Origin: Helicobacter sp. 12S02634-8
GTDB lineage: Bacteria > Campylobacterota > Campylobacteria > Campylobacterales > Helicobacteraceae
Assembly: GCF_002272865.1 (NCBI RefSeq)
Contig: NZ_MLAP01000003.1
Coordinates: 102,170 to 166,169 of the forward strand
Reading direction: 5' to 3'
DNA: 64,000 nucleotides
Shown: piece after piece, positions 54,791-63,748 of the stretch
Position numbering within the stretch: position 1 is the stretch's first letter
How the letters are laid out: every line of letters begins with the position of its first letter
Notes under the pieces: generated by a model
Told to the model about the DNA's origin: nothing
What the model saw: only the letters and a program-made list of their open reading frames with translations
Databases searched by the model: none
Translations under genes and position numbers: made by a program

Positions 54791-56203
54791 ATGAAGTATA
54801 AGGCTTTAGGAACATTTTTAGTATTTGCATTTTCATTGGCAGAAGCAGGGAGCTTGAAGGAAGCTTTTGAAGAAACATCATTGAGTGGCTTTGCTTTTGG
54901 TCGTTTTACCACCAATGGGGGCAATGATGGGGGTGGGAGTAGATTTCAGTTTCGCATCAAAGCCGATTTGACTTCAGGGGAGGTCAATGGCTATTCTTTA
55001 GGTGGGGGGATATTTTTCTCACAAGGCTCAGGGACACCCGATAAAGGCAACAATACCGATAATGATATCCAAGGGAGTCGCGGGGTGCGCACAGATATGA
55101 GCGGCTCAGATGTTTTTAATATCAGCAATCTTTATATCAACAAAAGCTTTACACAAACAAAGACAAAAGTCAAAGTCGGTCAGATGAATCTTACAGGGCC
55201 TTTCACAGACAAAAGCGTCGATAGAGGGATTGGTGGAAGCATAGAGAATTCTGATATCAAAGGCACACAGATATTTTTGTCTGGCTATGATAGCTGGATT
55301 ACAGATGATATTTATATCGCCGCACAAGCAAGCAAACTCCCTAATGACACGGGCAAAAAAGGCTCTGGAATCGGCAATAATCTCATCATCGGAGGGGTTT
55401 CAGGGGGCTATGCCTTAGATGATGGGGCGATCCATAAGCTTGATTTTAAACTCTATGATTTATGGGCACATCAGTTGATTGATTATATGATTTTTGGTGA
55501 GTTGGCTTATAAATACACATTGGCCGAGCATACATTTTTGAAATTTATGGGACAAGTCGCTGCGACAGGTGTGAATCCATCGGCTAGATTTGAAAGCAAA
55601 AGTGTCTTTTTAAATGGATATTTTGCCAATAAAGTTTCTCAAGAATCATTTACCACAGGCCCCAGACAAGAATTAGCCACCACTAGAGGGCTTTATAATA
55701 TCCAAGCAAGTATCGAAGTGCATAAATTTTATGCTGAGCTAGGATTTGCCGGAAGCTTTGGGCAAGGATATGCAGCCTTGCTTGATAATGTCGGGGGGTT
55801 CAACACAGCCGGTAAGCTTTGGAACGGCTCTCAAGGGCATGGGGCAGATGGTTTTGGATTTTTGGGTGGAGGGGCGACTAAAGGCACTAATATCAATGCC
55901 CTTTATGCAGAAGCAAGCTATAAGTTGTCAGATTTTGTTTTGGGGCTAGATTTTGCGTGGGTGAGTGGTAAAAACAACTATCCTATGCTTACAGCTGGCT
56001 CAAACCACGCCAATTATGTCTATAGAGGCTGGAGTCCTGCCTATCCCAGTCAAAAAAAGACACTCGATGCAAGTTTCTTTGAACTCACACCAAGCATTGC
56101 TTATAAAATCGGGAAAAAGATCACAGCCCAAATCTATTATGCAAGCATATTTGGAGATATATCATTGAATCGCACGCGTATGCAAATCACATATAATTTT
56201 TAA
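54791..56203 (+). CDS. Hof-family outer-membrane porin (first of a tandem pair)
   Basis: 470 residues with a signal peptide ending around AEAG, then SLKEAFEETSLSGFAFGRF, the N-terminal hallmark of Helicobacter Hof/major outer-membrane porins. Barrel features: SGEVNGYSLGGG, DVFNISNLYINKSF, KVKVGQMNL, DRGIGGSIEN, GYDSWITDDI, GSFGQGYAALLD, and a C-terminal strand ending TRMQITYNF. It probably forms a general or solute-selective pore. AAAGGAAGGG precedes the ATG. Shares most blocks with the gene that follows, so a tandem duplication is likely. Confidence 0.85.
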   Translation: MKYKALGTFLVFAFSLAEAGSLKEAFEETSLSGFAFGRFTTNGGNDGGGSRFQFRIKADLTSGEVNGYSLGGGIFFSQGSGTPDKGNNTDNDIQGSRGVRTDMSGSDVFNISNLYINKSFTQTKTKVKVGQMNLTGPFTDKSVDRGIGGSIENSDIKGTQIFLSGYDSWITDDIYIAAQASKLPNDTGKKGSGIGNNLIIGGVSGGYALDDGAIHKLDFKLYDLWAHQLIDYMIFGELAYKYTLAEHTFLKFMGQVAATGVNPSARFESKSVFLNGYFANKVSQESFTTGPRQELATTRGLYNIQASIEVHKFYAELGFAGSFGQGYAALLDNVGGFNTAGKLWNGSQGHGADGFGFLGGGATKGTNINALYAEASYKLSDFVLGLDFAWVSGKNNYPMLTAGSNHANYVYRGWSPAYPSQKKTLDASFFELTPSIAYKIGKKITAQIYYASIFGDISLNRTRMQITYNF

Positions 56204-56292
56204 AATCTCAGGAGTCAGAGAATTTTATTAAATCTTTATATTTTTTAGAATATAGTGATTAGCTTTTAAAATTCAAAACTCGGGAGATAAAA

Positions 56293-57690
56293 ATGAAATT
56301 TTTAAAATCTATTGTTTTGCTTTGCATGACTGGAGGGTGTGCTTTGATGGGTTCGTCGCTCAAAGATGCAATAGAAAATGCTACTTTAGATGGTTGGTTG
56401 CGCGGGAAGTATTTTTATAGTGATGGCGCTGATGGCTCAGGTCAGGGCTATCAGATGTTTTTCTTACCCAATGTCCACTCAGGGGAAGTCAATGGCTATA
56501 GCTTGACTGTGGGCTTGTTTGCTGCTTATGGACCAGGTGTGCCTGATGCTGTGACTTCAGATAATTCAATCGGAGGGAGCAGGGCACCTCGTATCGACCA
56601 GAGTTCAGCCCCAGATGTTTTTAATATCAGCAATCTTTATATCAATAAAACTTTTGAGAGCTCTAAAACCACTGTGCGAGTGGGTCAGATGAATATCGTT
56701 TCAGCCCTAAATGCAGGGACTTCCTATGGAGATAGGGGGATTGGGGGAATGATCGAAAATAAAGATATTCAAGGGATCCGCCTTTATGCTTCTGCTTATG
56801 ATAGCTGGATGACAGATAATATTATGCTTGCAATGAATCAAGCTACCACCTATGGAATTGGCAACAATATCTTTATTTTGGGTGTTGAAAGCGATAAAGA
56901 CTTTCAGGTAAAAGATTTGGGCTTCAAGCTTTATTATAGCTATGCTGAGCAGCTTTATAATATGATGATGTTTGGAGATATCCATTATAAATTCCATCTT
57001 GATAATGGCGTGAGTATCGGGCTTTTGGGGCAGATTGCTGGGACTGTGATGAATAGTCATGCAGCTTTCCATACTAAAGGCACGAATTTGAGTAATTATT
57101 TTTCTGCCCTAGCAGGTTTAGATCCAGAGGGAGCTCCCTATGGTGGGTATGCAAAAACTAGAGGTATTTATAATCTACAAGTCAATATCAAAGCAGGTGG
57201 TTATACAGGTAAGCTAGGCTATATCGGCAGCTTTGGTCAAGGGTATGGCACAATGCTTGATAGCAAGGGGGCTTTCAATGTGGGGGGTCAATTGTGGAAC
57301 GGTATCATTGCTGGGGGCTTGATGGGGTTTGGCTGGACAGGGACAGGTGGGGTCAAGAACACAAGCTTGCAAGCAGTGTATTTCACACACCACTATAAAC
57401 TCAATCGCGTTGGATTTGGGATTGATGCTGTGTGGGTCGGGGGCAAAAACCGATATCCATTTATGAAAAAAGGCTCTAAAAGAATCAGACAAAGCAGCAA
57501 GAACCGAGGCTCTGTTATCCCAGCAAGATCTGATAATGTGACAATGGATGCTAGGATTGTCGAGCTTTCTCCTCAAATCAGCTATGCTTTTACAGATAAA
57601 TTCACAGGCTCTGTTGTCTACTCCCAAATGCTTAGCGATGATCTGCTAATGGGTAGGGCTGTTGTAACACTCAAGTATGATTTTGATTGA
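56293..57690 (+). CDS. Hof-family outer-membrane porin (second of a tandem pair)
   Basis: 465 residues, paralogue of the preceding gene. Signal peptide MKFLKSIVLLCMTGGCALMG then SSLKDAIENATLDGWLRGKY. Shared blocks: SGEVNGYSL, DVFNISNLYINKTF, VRVGQMNI, DRGIGGMIEN, DSWMTDNI, GSFGQGYGTMLD, VGGKNRYP, and a closing strand VVTLKYDFD. Divergence in the intervening loops suggests different solute or immune exposure. Its stop overlaps the YkgJ start (TGATG). Confidence 0.85.
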   Translation: MKFLKSIVLLCMTGGCALMGSSLKDAIENATLDGWLRGKYFYSDGADGSGQGYQMFFLPNVHSGEVNGYSLTVGLFAAYGPGVPDAVTSDNSIGGSRAPRIDQSSAPDVFNISNLYINKTFESSKTTVRVGQMNIVSALNAGTSYGDRGIGGMIENKDIQGIRLYASAYDSWMTDNIMLAMNQATTYGIGNNIFILGVESDKDFQVKDLGFKLYYSYAEQLYNMMMFGDIHYKFHLDNGVSIGLLGQIAGTVMNSHAAFHTKGTNLSNYFSALAGLDPEGAPYGGYAKTRGIYNLQVNIKAGGYTGKLGYIGSFGQGYGTMLDSKGAFNVGGQLWNGIIAGGLMGFGWTGTGGVKNTSLQAVYFTHHYKLNRVGFGIDAVWVGGKNRYPFMKKGSKRIRQSSKNRGSVIPARSDNVTMDARIVELSPQISYAFTDKFTGSVVYSQMLSDDLLMGRAVVTLKYDFD

Positions 57691-58094
57691 TGCACCCAGA
57701 TAAAAATAGTGGCTTTGATTTTGGCTTTGATGGCTCTATGTGTGCAGATTGTGGAGGGAAATGCTGCACAGGAGAGAGTGGCTATATCTTTGTCACTATC
57801 GATGAAATGTTAGCTATCAGCAATTTTTTAGATGTTTCGTTTGATAAATTCACACAAAAATATGTTAAAAAATTGGGATATAAATTTTCGCTTTTGGAGA
57901 AAAAAAGTATCGATGGTATGGCGTGTGTTTTTTTTGATGATATGACTAAAAAATGCCTTATCTATGATGTCAGACCCAAGCAGTGCGTGACTTTTCCTTT
58001 TTGGGAGGGGCATAAAAGAGATGTAATCACAGCTGAAGAGTTAGAAAATTTATGCAAATCTTGCAAAGGTGTTCAATGCTCAAAAGTTTTTTAA
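57690..58094 (+). CDS. YkgJ-family zinc/iron-chelating cysteine cluster protein
   Basis: 134 residues, like H. pylori HP0274. Cysteine pattern: CADCGGKCCTGESGY near residue 16, CLIYDVRPKQCVTFPFW in the middle, CKSCKGVQC at the C terminus. The family is thought to bind a metal cluster; the role is unknown. ATG overlapping the porin stop is chosen. Its 3' end overlaps the start of the TPR gene by 19 bp. Confidence 0.83.
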   Translation: MHPDKNSGFDFGFDGSMCADCGGKCCTGESGYIFVTIDEMLAISNFLDVSFDKFTQKYVKKLGYKFSLLEKKSIDGMACVFFDDMTKKCLIYDVRPKQCVTFPFWEGHKRDVITAEELENLCKSCKGVQCSKVF

Positions 58095-59347
58095 AAGTGG
58101 GGTTTATTTTCGTGCTGTGTGTGGCACTCAAGGCAAATACTTTTTCTGAAGATTATTATCTGATGATTAGCTCAGATGCCTTCAATCGGGGGGATTTTGC
58201 TACAGCAAAAGATGGTTATTTGGTATTGTATGAAGAAACAAATAATGTAGCCTATGCCAAGCAAGCTGCAGTTTCTGCTGCTAATTTAGGGGATTTTCAG
58301 ACAGCTTTGAAGCTTGCTTTAGCTTATCAAGAAGCCACCAAAGACACTAAAGATATTTCTACAAACAAAATCCTTGCTGATAGCTATATTCGTATGGGTG
58401 ATGTGAAAAAGGCGATTTCTCTTTTGGAGGGTATCAGGAAAGAGGAAGATTCTTTGGCTGTGGATAATGTGCTTGGGACGCTTTATTTGAGTCAAAAGGA
58501 TTTTGACAAAGCTTTCCCTTTGATCAATAAATTTTATAACCAAACCCACGATGAAGGGGCTTTAGAAAAGATTATCACTATCTATTTGAGCCAAAATAAT
58601 AAAAATGAAGCCTTGAGTCTTTTGAAATCCCATCTCAAAAAATACGGCTGCTCTGAGGAATTGTGTCAAAAAAGTTTCAATACATTGATGCAGTTTAATG
58701 ATATCGCAGGGGCACAAGAAGTATTCAAAGAGATGTATGAAAAATCGCCCACAATCGAAAACGCAAGATATTATATTTGGATCCTAACTTCACAGAAAAA
58801 ATACAAGCAAGCCCAAGAGGTCGCGCAGACTTTCCCGCTCAATAGGCATTTGCTGTTGGATTTGTATGTAGCACAAAAGGAGTTTGCTCTTGCGGCCAAA
58901 CAAGCAAGTTTGATCTATGCAGAGCAAAAAAACCCTAAATACCTTGCGCTAGAAGCTGTTTATTTGTATGAAGCCACGCCCTCACCCCCTAAAACCCTCA
59001 CCACACAGATTATCAAAAAGCTTGAAGACGCACTTTTGCAGCGCAAAAAAGAGATTGCTAGCACCAAAGAAAATCTGAACTATCAAGATGCGTTTTTTTA
59101 TAATTTTTTGGGCTATATGCTGATTGATTATAGTATCGATGTCAAAAGGGGGATTGGCTATGTCAAGACTGCTTTAGAGGTTGATCCAGGGTCGATTTCT
59201 TATGTGGATTCTCTTGCGTGGGGGTATTATAAGCTTGGGAAATGCGCAGAAGCTAAAAAGATTTTTGCGACTATCCCTAAAGAACAGATTGAGAGTGAGC
59301 CTGAGCTCAAAACACATTTGCAATCTATTAGCAAGTGCGCACAATGA
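58076..59347 (+). CDS. Exported tetratricopeptide-repeat protein
   Basis: 423 residues with a signal peptide (MLKSFLKVGFIFVLCVALKA) and TPR-type helical pairs: FNRGDFATAKDGYLVLYEET, NLGDFQTALKLALAYQEATK, RMGDVKKAISLLEGI, LSQKDFDKAFPLI, SQNNKNEALSLLKSHL, and a final pair IGYVKTALEVDPGS / GKCAEAKKIFATIPKEQ. Likely a periplasmic scaffold. AAAGGTG precedes the chosen ATG. Its end overlaps the next start by four bases. Partner and function unknown. Confidence 0.8.
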   Translation: MLKSFLKVGFIFVLCVALKANTFSEDYYLMISSDAFNRGDFATAKDGYLVLYEETNNVAYAKQAAVSAANLGDFQTALKLALAYQEATKDTKDISTNKILADSYIRMGDVKKAISLLEGIRKEEDSLAVDNVLGTLYLSQKDFDKAFPLINKFYNQTHDEGALEKIITIYLSQNNKNEALSLLKSHLKKYGCSEELCQKSFNTLMQFNDIAGAQEVFKEMYEKSPTIENARYYIWILTSQKKYKQAQEVAQTFPLNRHLLLDLYVAQKEFALAAKQASLIYAEQKNPKYLALEAVYLYEATPSPPKTLTTQIIKKLEDALLQRKKEIASTKENLNYQDAFFYNFLGYMLIDYSIDVKRGIGYVKTALEVDPGSISYVDSLAWGYYKLGKCAEAKKIFATIPKEQIESEPELKTHLQSISKCAQ

Positions 59348-60033
59348 AGCCTTATCCTGCAAAATATTTTGAAAATCTCAAGCAAAGCTTGCAAAAAAAA
59401 GAAGAATTTTTGCCTTTTGATTTTTTAGGCAGGAGCTTGGCTTATAACCCCTATACACCAAGAGCCCAAGCCACTTCCTTCCAGAGGGCAAAGGATAGCA
59501 CTACAGCAGGCAAGATTATTTTTTGTGAGCCTTTTGCTTATGAGGGGCTTTTGGCACTATCAACATCTAATACACAAGCTGTTGTGATTGATTTTACTGC
59601 TATTTATGGGCGAGAAGTCCCATCTGTAGCGGCTTTTGATTGTATCACACAGCTCAGGCGCTATAGTGAGAGATTGATTATCCATAGTGATATTTTTATC
59701 AGTCCTTATCAATTGCTAGAATCTGTGATTTATGGGAGTGATTGCGTGATTTTGGAGGCAGGTGTTTTAGGAGAGGAGCTTGCTAGTATGTGTGCGTTTG
59801 CTAGCAGAGTGGGGCTTGTGCCGATTGTGAAAATCACCACAGCCCACGAGCTCAAAGCAGCGATTTTTGCAAAGGCTGAGGTTATTTATATCGCCAGAGA
59901 TTTTGATGATTTGCTCAAGCTTGTGCCAAATTCTAAGATTATTTTTCGTGATATGCCTCTTGGGTGCGATGGAGATACAAAAAGCTCTTATGGGGTGGAT
60001 ATGTTTTTGGTGCGTGATGGAGCGATTCAATAA
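59344..60033 (+). CDS. TrpC-like protein lacking canonical catalytic residues (HP0276-like)
   Basis: 229 residues, resembling an indole-3-glycerol-phosphate synthase barrel. Parts of the TIM barrel are recognisable: HSDIFISPYQLLESVIYGSDCVILEAG mirrors the 'KDFIID.YQI.EAR..GADA.LLI' region, and LVPIVKITTAHELKAAIFA mirrors the 'LVE.H...EL..A' strand. The catalytic Lys motif (KRASPSKG-like) near residue 50 reads QRAKDSTTAG here, and the INNR/SESGI motifs are missing. H. pylori HP0276 occupies the same position before ferredoxin (HP0277). Probably not a working tryptophan enzyme. ATGA overlap with the TPR gene. Confidence 0.6.
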   Translation: MKPYPAKYFENLKQSLQKKEEFLPFDFLGRSLAYNPYTPRAQATSFQRAKDSTTAGKIIFCEPFAYEGLLALSTSNTQAVVIDFTAIYGREVPSVAAFDCITQLRRYSERLIIHSDIFISPYQLLESVIYGSDCVILEAGVLGEELASMCAFASRVGLVPIVKITTAHELKAAIFAKAEVIYIARDFDDLLKLVPNSKIIFRDMPLGCDGDTKSSYGVDMFLVRDGAIQ

Positions 60034-60100
60034 AAGTTAAGATTGTTTTGGTTAAAAGGTCATTTCTAGAAATATCTAAACTATAATATCGGAGTAGAAA

Positions 60101-60352
60101 ATGTCTTTGTTGATAAATGATGAATGTATTGCTTGTGATGCTTGCAGGGAGGAATGCCCCAATGAAGCTATTGATGAGGGCGATCCCCTCTATATCATTG
60201 ATCCTGATAGATGCACAGAGTGCGTGGGGCATTATGATGAGCCTAGTTGTGTGGGGGTCTGCCCTGTCGATGCGATTATCCCTGATCCAGATAATGTCGA
60301 GAGTGTCGAAGAGCTCAAATATAAGTTTGACCAGCTGCAAGAAGGAGAGTGA
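60101..60352 (+). CDS. YfhL-type 2[4Fe-4S] ferredoxin
   Basis: 83 residues. First cluster CIACDACREECPNEAI; second CTECVGHYDEPSCVGVCPVDAI, with the insert between the second and third Cys typical of the YfhL/Allochromatium type. Equivalent to H. pylori HP0277. Carries electrons in the cytosol; the specific partner is unknown. Its stop overlaps the Ppx/GppA start (TGATG). Confidence 0.92.
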   Translation: MSLLINDECIACDACREECPNEAIDEGDPLYIIDPDRCTECVGHYDEPSCVGVCPVDAIIPDPDNVESVEELKYKFDQLQEGE

Positions 60353-61830
60353 TGGCAAAAATAACTACCATTATTGACATAGGATCTAATTCGGTTCGTA
60401 TGGCGATTTTTCAAAAAACGAGTCGGTTTGGGTTTTATCTTTTGTATGAGATAAAATCCAAAGTTAGGATTTCAGAAGGTAGTTATCGCTTTGGTGGGAT
60501 ACTTCAAGAATTGCCTATGTTAAGGGCTTTGAAGGCTTTGAGTGATTTCAAGCAAATCTCCCAAAAATATGGCAGCAAAAAGCTTTTGTGTGTCGCCACA
60601 AGTGCTATCAGAGATGCCCCTAATGCAAGAGAATTTATATCGCGAGTGAAGCAAACTTGTGGGATACAAATCAAGGTGATTGATGGCAAAAAGGAAGCAT
60701 TTTATGGGGGCATTGCTTGTGCAAACCTTTCCCATAAAAAAGATGGCATTACCATTGATATAGGGGGTGGTAGCACGGAGTGTGCCTTCATCAAAGAGGG
60801 CAAGGTCATTGATCTGATTTCTCTTGATATCGGGACTATCCGTTTAAAAGAGCTTTTTTTTGATAAAAAAGAAGACTTGAGGGCTGCTAAGGAATTTATC
60901 AAAAAAGAAATTGAAAAGATTCCAAAAACCTATCGGCATACTAATATTTTTGGGATAGGCGGGACTATCCGCGCGATCTCAAAAATGGCAATGAAAAATA
61001 CAGATTATCCCATTGATGTGCTTCATGGCTATGAAATGGATATCAAAGAGCATTTGCCCTTTATTGAGAAAATCTACACAACCAAAGAAGAAAAACTCGC
61101 CTCTCTTGGCGTGAGCGAGGACAGAAAGGACAATATCCGTAGTGGGGCTTTGATCCTTGCTGTGTTGCTAGAGAGATTTGAAGCTGATATTGTCACTACA
61201 AGTGGCGTAGGTGTGCGTGAGGGTGTGTTTTTGAGTGATTTATTGCGCAATCAAAACTACACCTTCCCCATAGGCTTCAATCCCTCTTTGAGCTCGTTGG
61301 CAGATAGATTTTTGCTCCACCATAAGCACGGGCAAAGTGTCAAAAAAGAATGTTTGAAGATTTTTGACGCCCTATGGAGTGTGCATCGAATCGATGTGCG
61401 ATACAAGCTCCATCTATCCATTGCAGGGCGGCTTTCAGGTATTGGCAAAAAGCTAAGCTTTTATGACGCGCACGAACACAGCGCTTATTTTTTGCTCCAC
61501 GCCCTTGATTATGGCTTTTCCCATCAAGACAAGGCCATCATCTGTCTTTTAGCCCAGTTCAGCAATAAAAAAATCCCCAAAGACAATTCAATCGCCCATA
61601 TCAGCAAGATTATGCCCCCTATTTTGACCTTGCAGTGGCTGAGCTTTATACTTGGTATGGCTGAAGCGATGTGTATTGTGGGCTTGCCGAGTGATACACA
61701 CTATAGCTATGAGGGCGATAGACTCAAGGTCAGAAGCTCCCAAGGGCTTTATCTCTCTCAAGAAAATGTGATGAAATTAGTCAAGCCCATAGAATTTCAG
61801 ATTGAATTTTTTCAAGAGAAGGTTGTTTGA
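60352..61830 (+). CDS. Ppx/GppA-family phosphatase
   Basis: 492 residues of the sugar-kinase/HSP70 fold with a C-terminal HD-like helical region. N-terminal phosphate loop DIGSNSVRMAIF; second loop DIGGGSTECAF; GIGGTIRAISKM. Hydrolyses polyphosphate and/or pppGpp; H. pylori HP0278 is the equivalent. Substrate preference cannot be told here. It overlaps the ferredoxin stop by one base and the waaC TTG start by four. Confidence 0.9.
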   Translation: MAKITTIIDIGSNSVRMAIFQKTSRFGFYLLYEIKSKVRISEGSYRFGGILQELPMLRALKALSDFKQISQKYGSKKLLCVATSAIRDAPNAREFISRVKQTCGIQIKVIDGKKEAFYGGIACANLSHKKDGITIDIGGGSTECAFIKEGKVIDLISLDIGTIRLKELFFDKKEDLRAAKEFIKKEIEKIPKTYRHTNIFGIGGTIRAISKMAMKNTDYPIDVLHGYEMDIKEHLPFIEKIYTTKEEKLASLGVSEDRKDNIRSGALILAVLLERFEADIVTTSGVGVREGVFLSDLLRNQNYTFPIGFNPSLSSLADRFLLHHKHGQSVKKECLKIFDALWSVHRIDVRYKLHLSIAGRLSGIGKKLSFYDAHEHSAYFLLHALDYGFSHQDKAIICLLAQFSNKKIPKDNSIAHISKIMPPILTLQWLSFILGMAEAMCIVGLPSDTHYSYEGDRLKVRSSQGLYLSQENVMKLVKPIEFQIEFFQEKVV

Positions 61831-62837
61831 AAGTAGCTATTATTCGCCTCTCAGCTTTGGGAGATATTATCGTGAGTGCAGTTTTTTTGCCCCATCTCAA
61901 GACCCTCTACCCCCAGCTTGAGATCCATTGGTTTGTTGATGAGATGTTTGGAGATATTTTAGATCATTGCCCTTATATTGATGGCTTGCATAAACTCCCT
62001 TTCAAAAAAATATTCAAATCCAAAAACCCTATGGCATTTTATAGGCTTTGGAAGACTTTGTGTGGCTATGGTGTGTATGATATTGTGATAGATTTGCAAG
62101 GGCTTATCAAATCAGCCTTGATTGGGAGTATGCTTAAAAAATCAAAATTTATAGGTTTTGATAAAAATTCTATTCGTGAAAGTCTTGCAGCATTGTTTTA
62201 TAATCATTGTGTGCATATCCCTTATGAAAAAAATATTTTAGAACGCAATGCAAAGCTCCTCTATGGGGCTTTTGGGCAAGATATCCCTCCACAAACCTCT
62301 CTCACACAAAGGCAAAAGGCTTTTGGATACACCCAGCAAGCAGCACAAAAAATCGATACTATTTTGGGTAATCAAAGCAAGGCAACCATTGTTTTTGTCC
62401 TCGAAGCTAGCCTTGAAGCCAAGACCTATCCCATTGAGCAATATGCCCAACTCACACATTTGCTCATGGATTTAGACATAAAAATCCTCTTACTCTCACA
62501 CCACCACCCCAAAAAAGCTCAAGATCTTTTTGACAAAATCAGTGGTATTGCTGATGTGGTGCTTCTCCCTAAGATGGGCTTAGATGCACTCAAGGCATTG
62601 ATAGGGCGGGTCGATGTTGTTATCGGTGGAGATACGGGGGTAACGCATTTGGCGTGGGCAATGCAAAAAGCCTCTATCACGCTCTATGGAAACACACCTA
62701 TGGAGCGCTTCAAACTATATGGAGAGAAAAATATCTCTTTGAGTGGCAATCTCAGGGCAAATTATGATAAAAATGATTTTTCTATCAGACTCATACCTCC
62801 AGAGAGAGTAGCTGAGTCATTGAGGGCAGTTTTATGA
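61827..62837 (+). CDS. waaC: LPS heptosyltransferase I
   Basis: 336 residues, glycosyltransferase family 9. N terminus VAIIRLSALGDIIVS is the WaaC signature; FVLEASLEAKTYPIEQYAQL and GGDTGVTHLAWAMQ belong to the C-terminal donor domain. Adds the first L-glycero-D-manno-heptose to Kdo of the LPS core. TTG start overlapping the ppx stop; the sequence GAAGG lies upstream. H. pylori HP0279 equivalent; next gene acylates lipid A. Confidence 0.92.
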   Translation: MKVAIIRLSALGDIIVSAVFLPHLKTLYPQLEIHWFVDEMFGDILDHCPYIDGLHKLPFKKIFKSKNPMAFYRLWKTLCGYGVYDIVIDLQGLIKSALIGSMLKKSKFIGFDKNSIRESLAALFYNHCVHIPYEKNILERNAKLLYGAFGQDIPPQTSLTQRQKAFGYTQQAAQKIDTILGNQSKATIVFVLEASLEAKTYPIEQYAQLTHLLMDLDIKILLLSHHHPKKAQDLFDKISGIADVVLLPKMGLDALKALIGRVDVVIGGDTGVTHLAWAMQKASITLYGNTPMERFKLYGEKNISLSGNLRANYDKNDFSIRLIPPERVAESLRAVL

Positions 62838-63748
62838 GATTTTTAGTCAAGTTGATTGAGTGGGGTATGAATTGTTTGGGCTTTTTTTTGTCTAGATTGC
62901 CCCATCGAGGATTTTTGTTTGTAGTAGATGGCGTGGCGTTTTTAATGCAAAAGCTCGATAGGCGGCGCTTTTGCGATGCGTGGGCAAATTTGCATTTTGT
63001 CTATGGAGCAGCAATGACAGATACTCAAAAACACGCAATCATCAAGCGGTGCTATCGCAATTTTTCTTTTGTGCTCCTAGAGAGTCTTCGGGCTGTTTAT
63101 ATCCCACGAAAAGAATATGAAAAAAAGTTTGAGATATTTGATGAATTTTATTTGCTCGATGCACTCAAAAATGATGGGAGTGCTGTGCTGATGGGAATGC
63201 ATTTTGGGTATTGGGAGGCGATGGCTACCATATTGCCCCAGCGGTATGTTGGGTATGACCTAGCTTCTTTGGGGCGTTTGACAGATTATGAGGCGATCAA
63301 TCGTTTGATCATCAGTCGCAGGGAGGCTTGCGGGGCGAGATTGATAGACAAAAAGGGCGCTTTCAGGCATTTGCTGAAAATGTATAGTAAAGGCAAGGCA
63401 CTAGCAGGGATATTAGTAGATCAAAACATCTCTCCTGATGAGGGGATATGGATCAAATTTTTTGGCAAAGAAGCGACCCACACCACGATCGCATCAGTCC
63501 TTTCTAGGCGCTTTCAGATTGGCATTGTCCCAGTATTGATTGCTTACAATGATGATTACTCAAAGTTTCAAATCAGGTTTTACCCTCCTATCTATGCCCA
63601 AAATACCAAAGACACAGAAAAAGATATCCAAGAAGCCACACAAGCCCAAGCAGACCTTGCTGAAAAAGCCATCAGAAACAACCCGTCGAGTTGGTTTTGG
63701 TTCCATAAGCGCTGGAAAAGCAAATATCCAGAAATCTATCGCCATTAA
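62834..63748 (+). CDS. Lipid A biosynthesis late acyltransferase (HtrB/WaaM type)
   Basis: 304 residues with an N-terminal hydrophobic segment. Active-site HX4E is seen in MHFGYWEAM. Other family features: SRREACGARLIDKKGAF, LVDQNISPDEGIW, and the WFWFHKRWKSK C-terminal motif. Adds the secondary acyl chain to lipid A at the inner membrane; H. pylori HP0280 is the equivalent. ATGA overlap with waaC. Last gene of the co-oriented run. Confidence 0.92.
   Translation: MRFLVKLIEWGMNCLGFFLSRLPHRGFLFVVDGVAFLMQKLDRRRFCDAWANLHFVYGAAMTDTQKHAIIKRCYRNFSFVLLESLRAVYIPRKEYEKKFEIFDEFYLLDALKNDGSAVLMGMHFGYWEAMATILPQRYVGYDLASLGRLTDYEAINRLIISRREACGARLIDKKGAFRHLLKMYSKGKALAGILVDQNISPDEGIWIKFFGKEATHTTIASVLSRRFQIGIVPVLIAYNDDYSKFQIRFYPPIYAQNTKDTEKDIQEATQAQADLAEKAIRNNPSSWFWFHKRWKSKYPEIYRH

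Noticed and set aside
59344..60033. Working indole-3-glycerol-phosphate synthase (trpC)
   Set aside because: Essential substrate and late-barrel motifs are missing and there are no other trp genes nearby.
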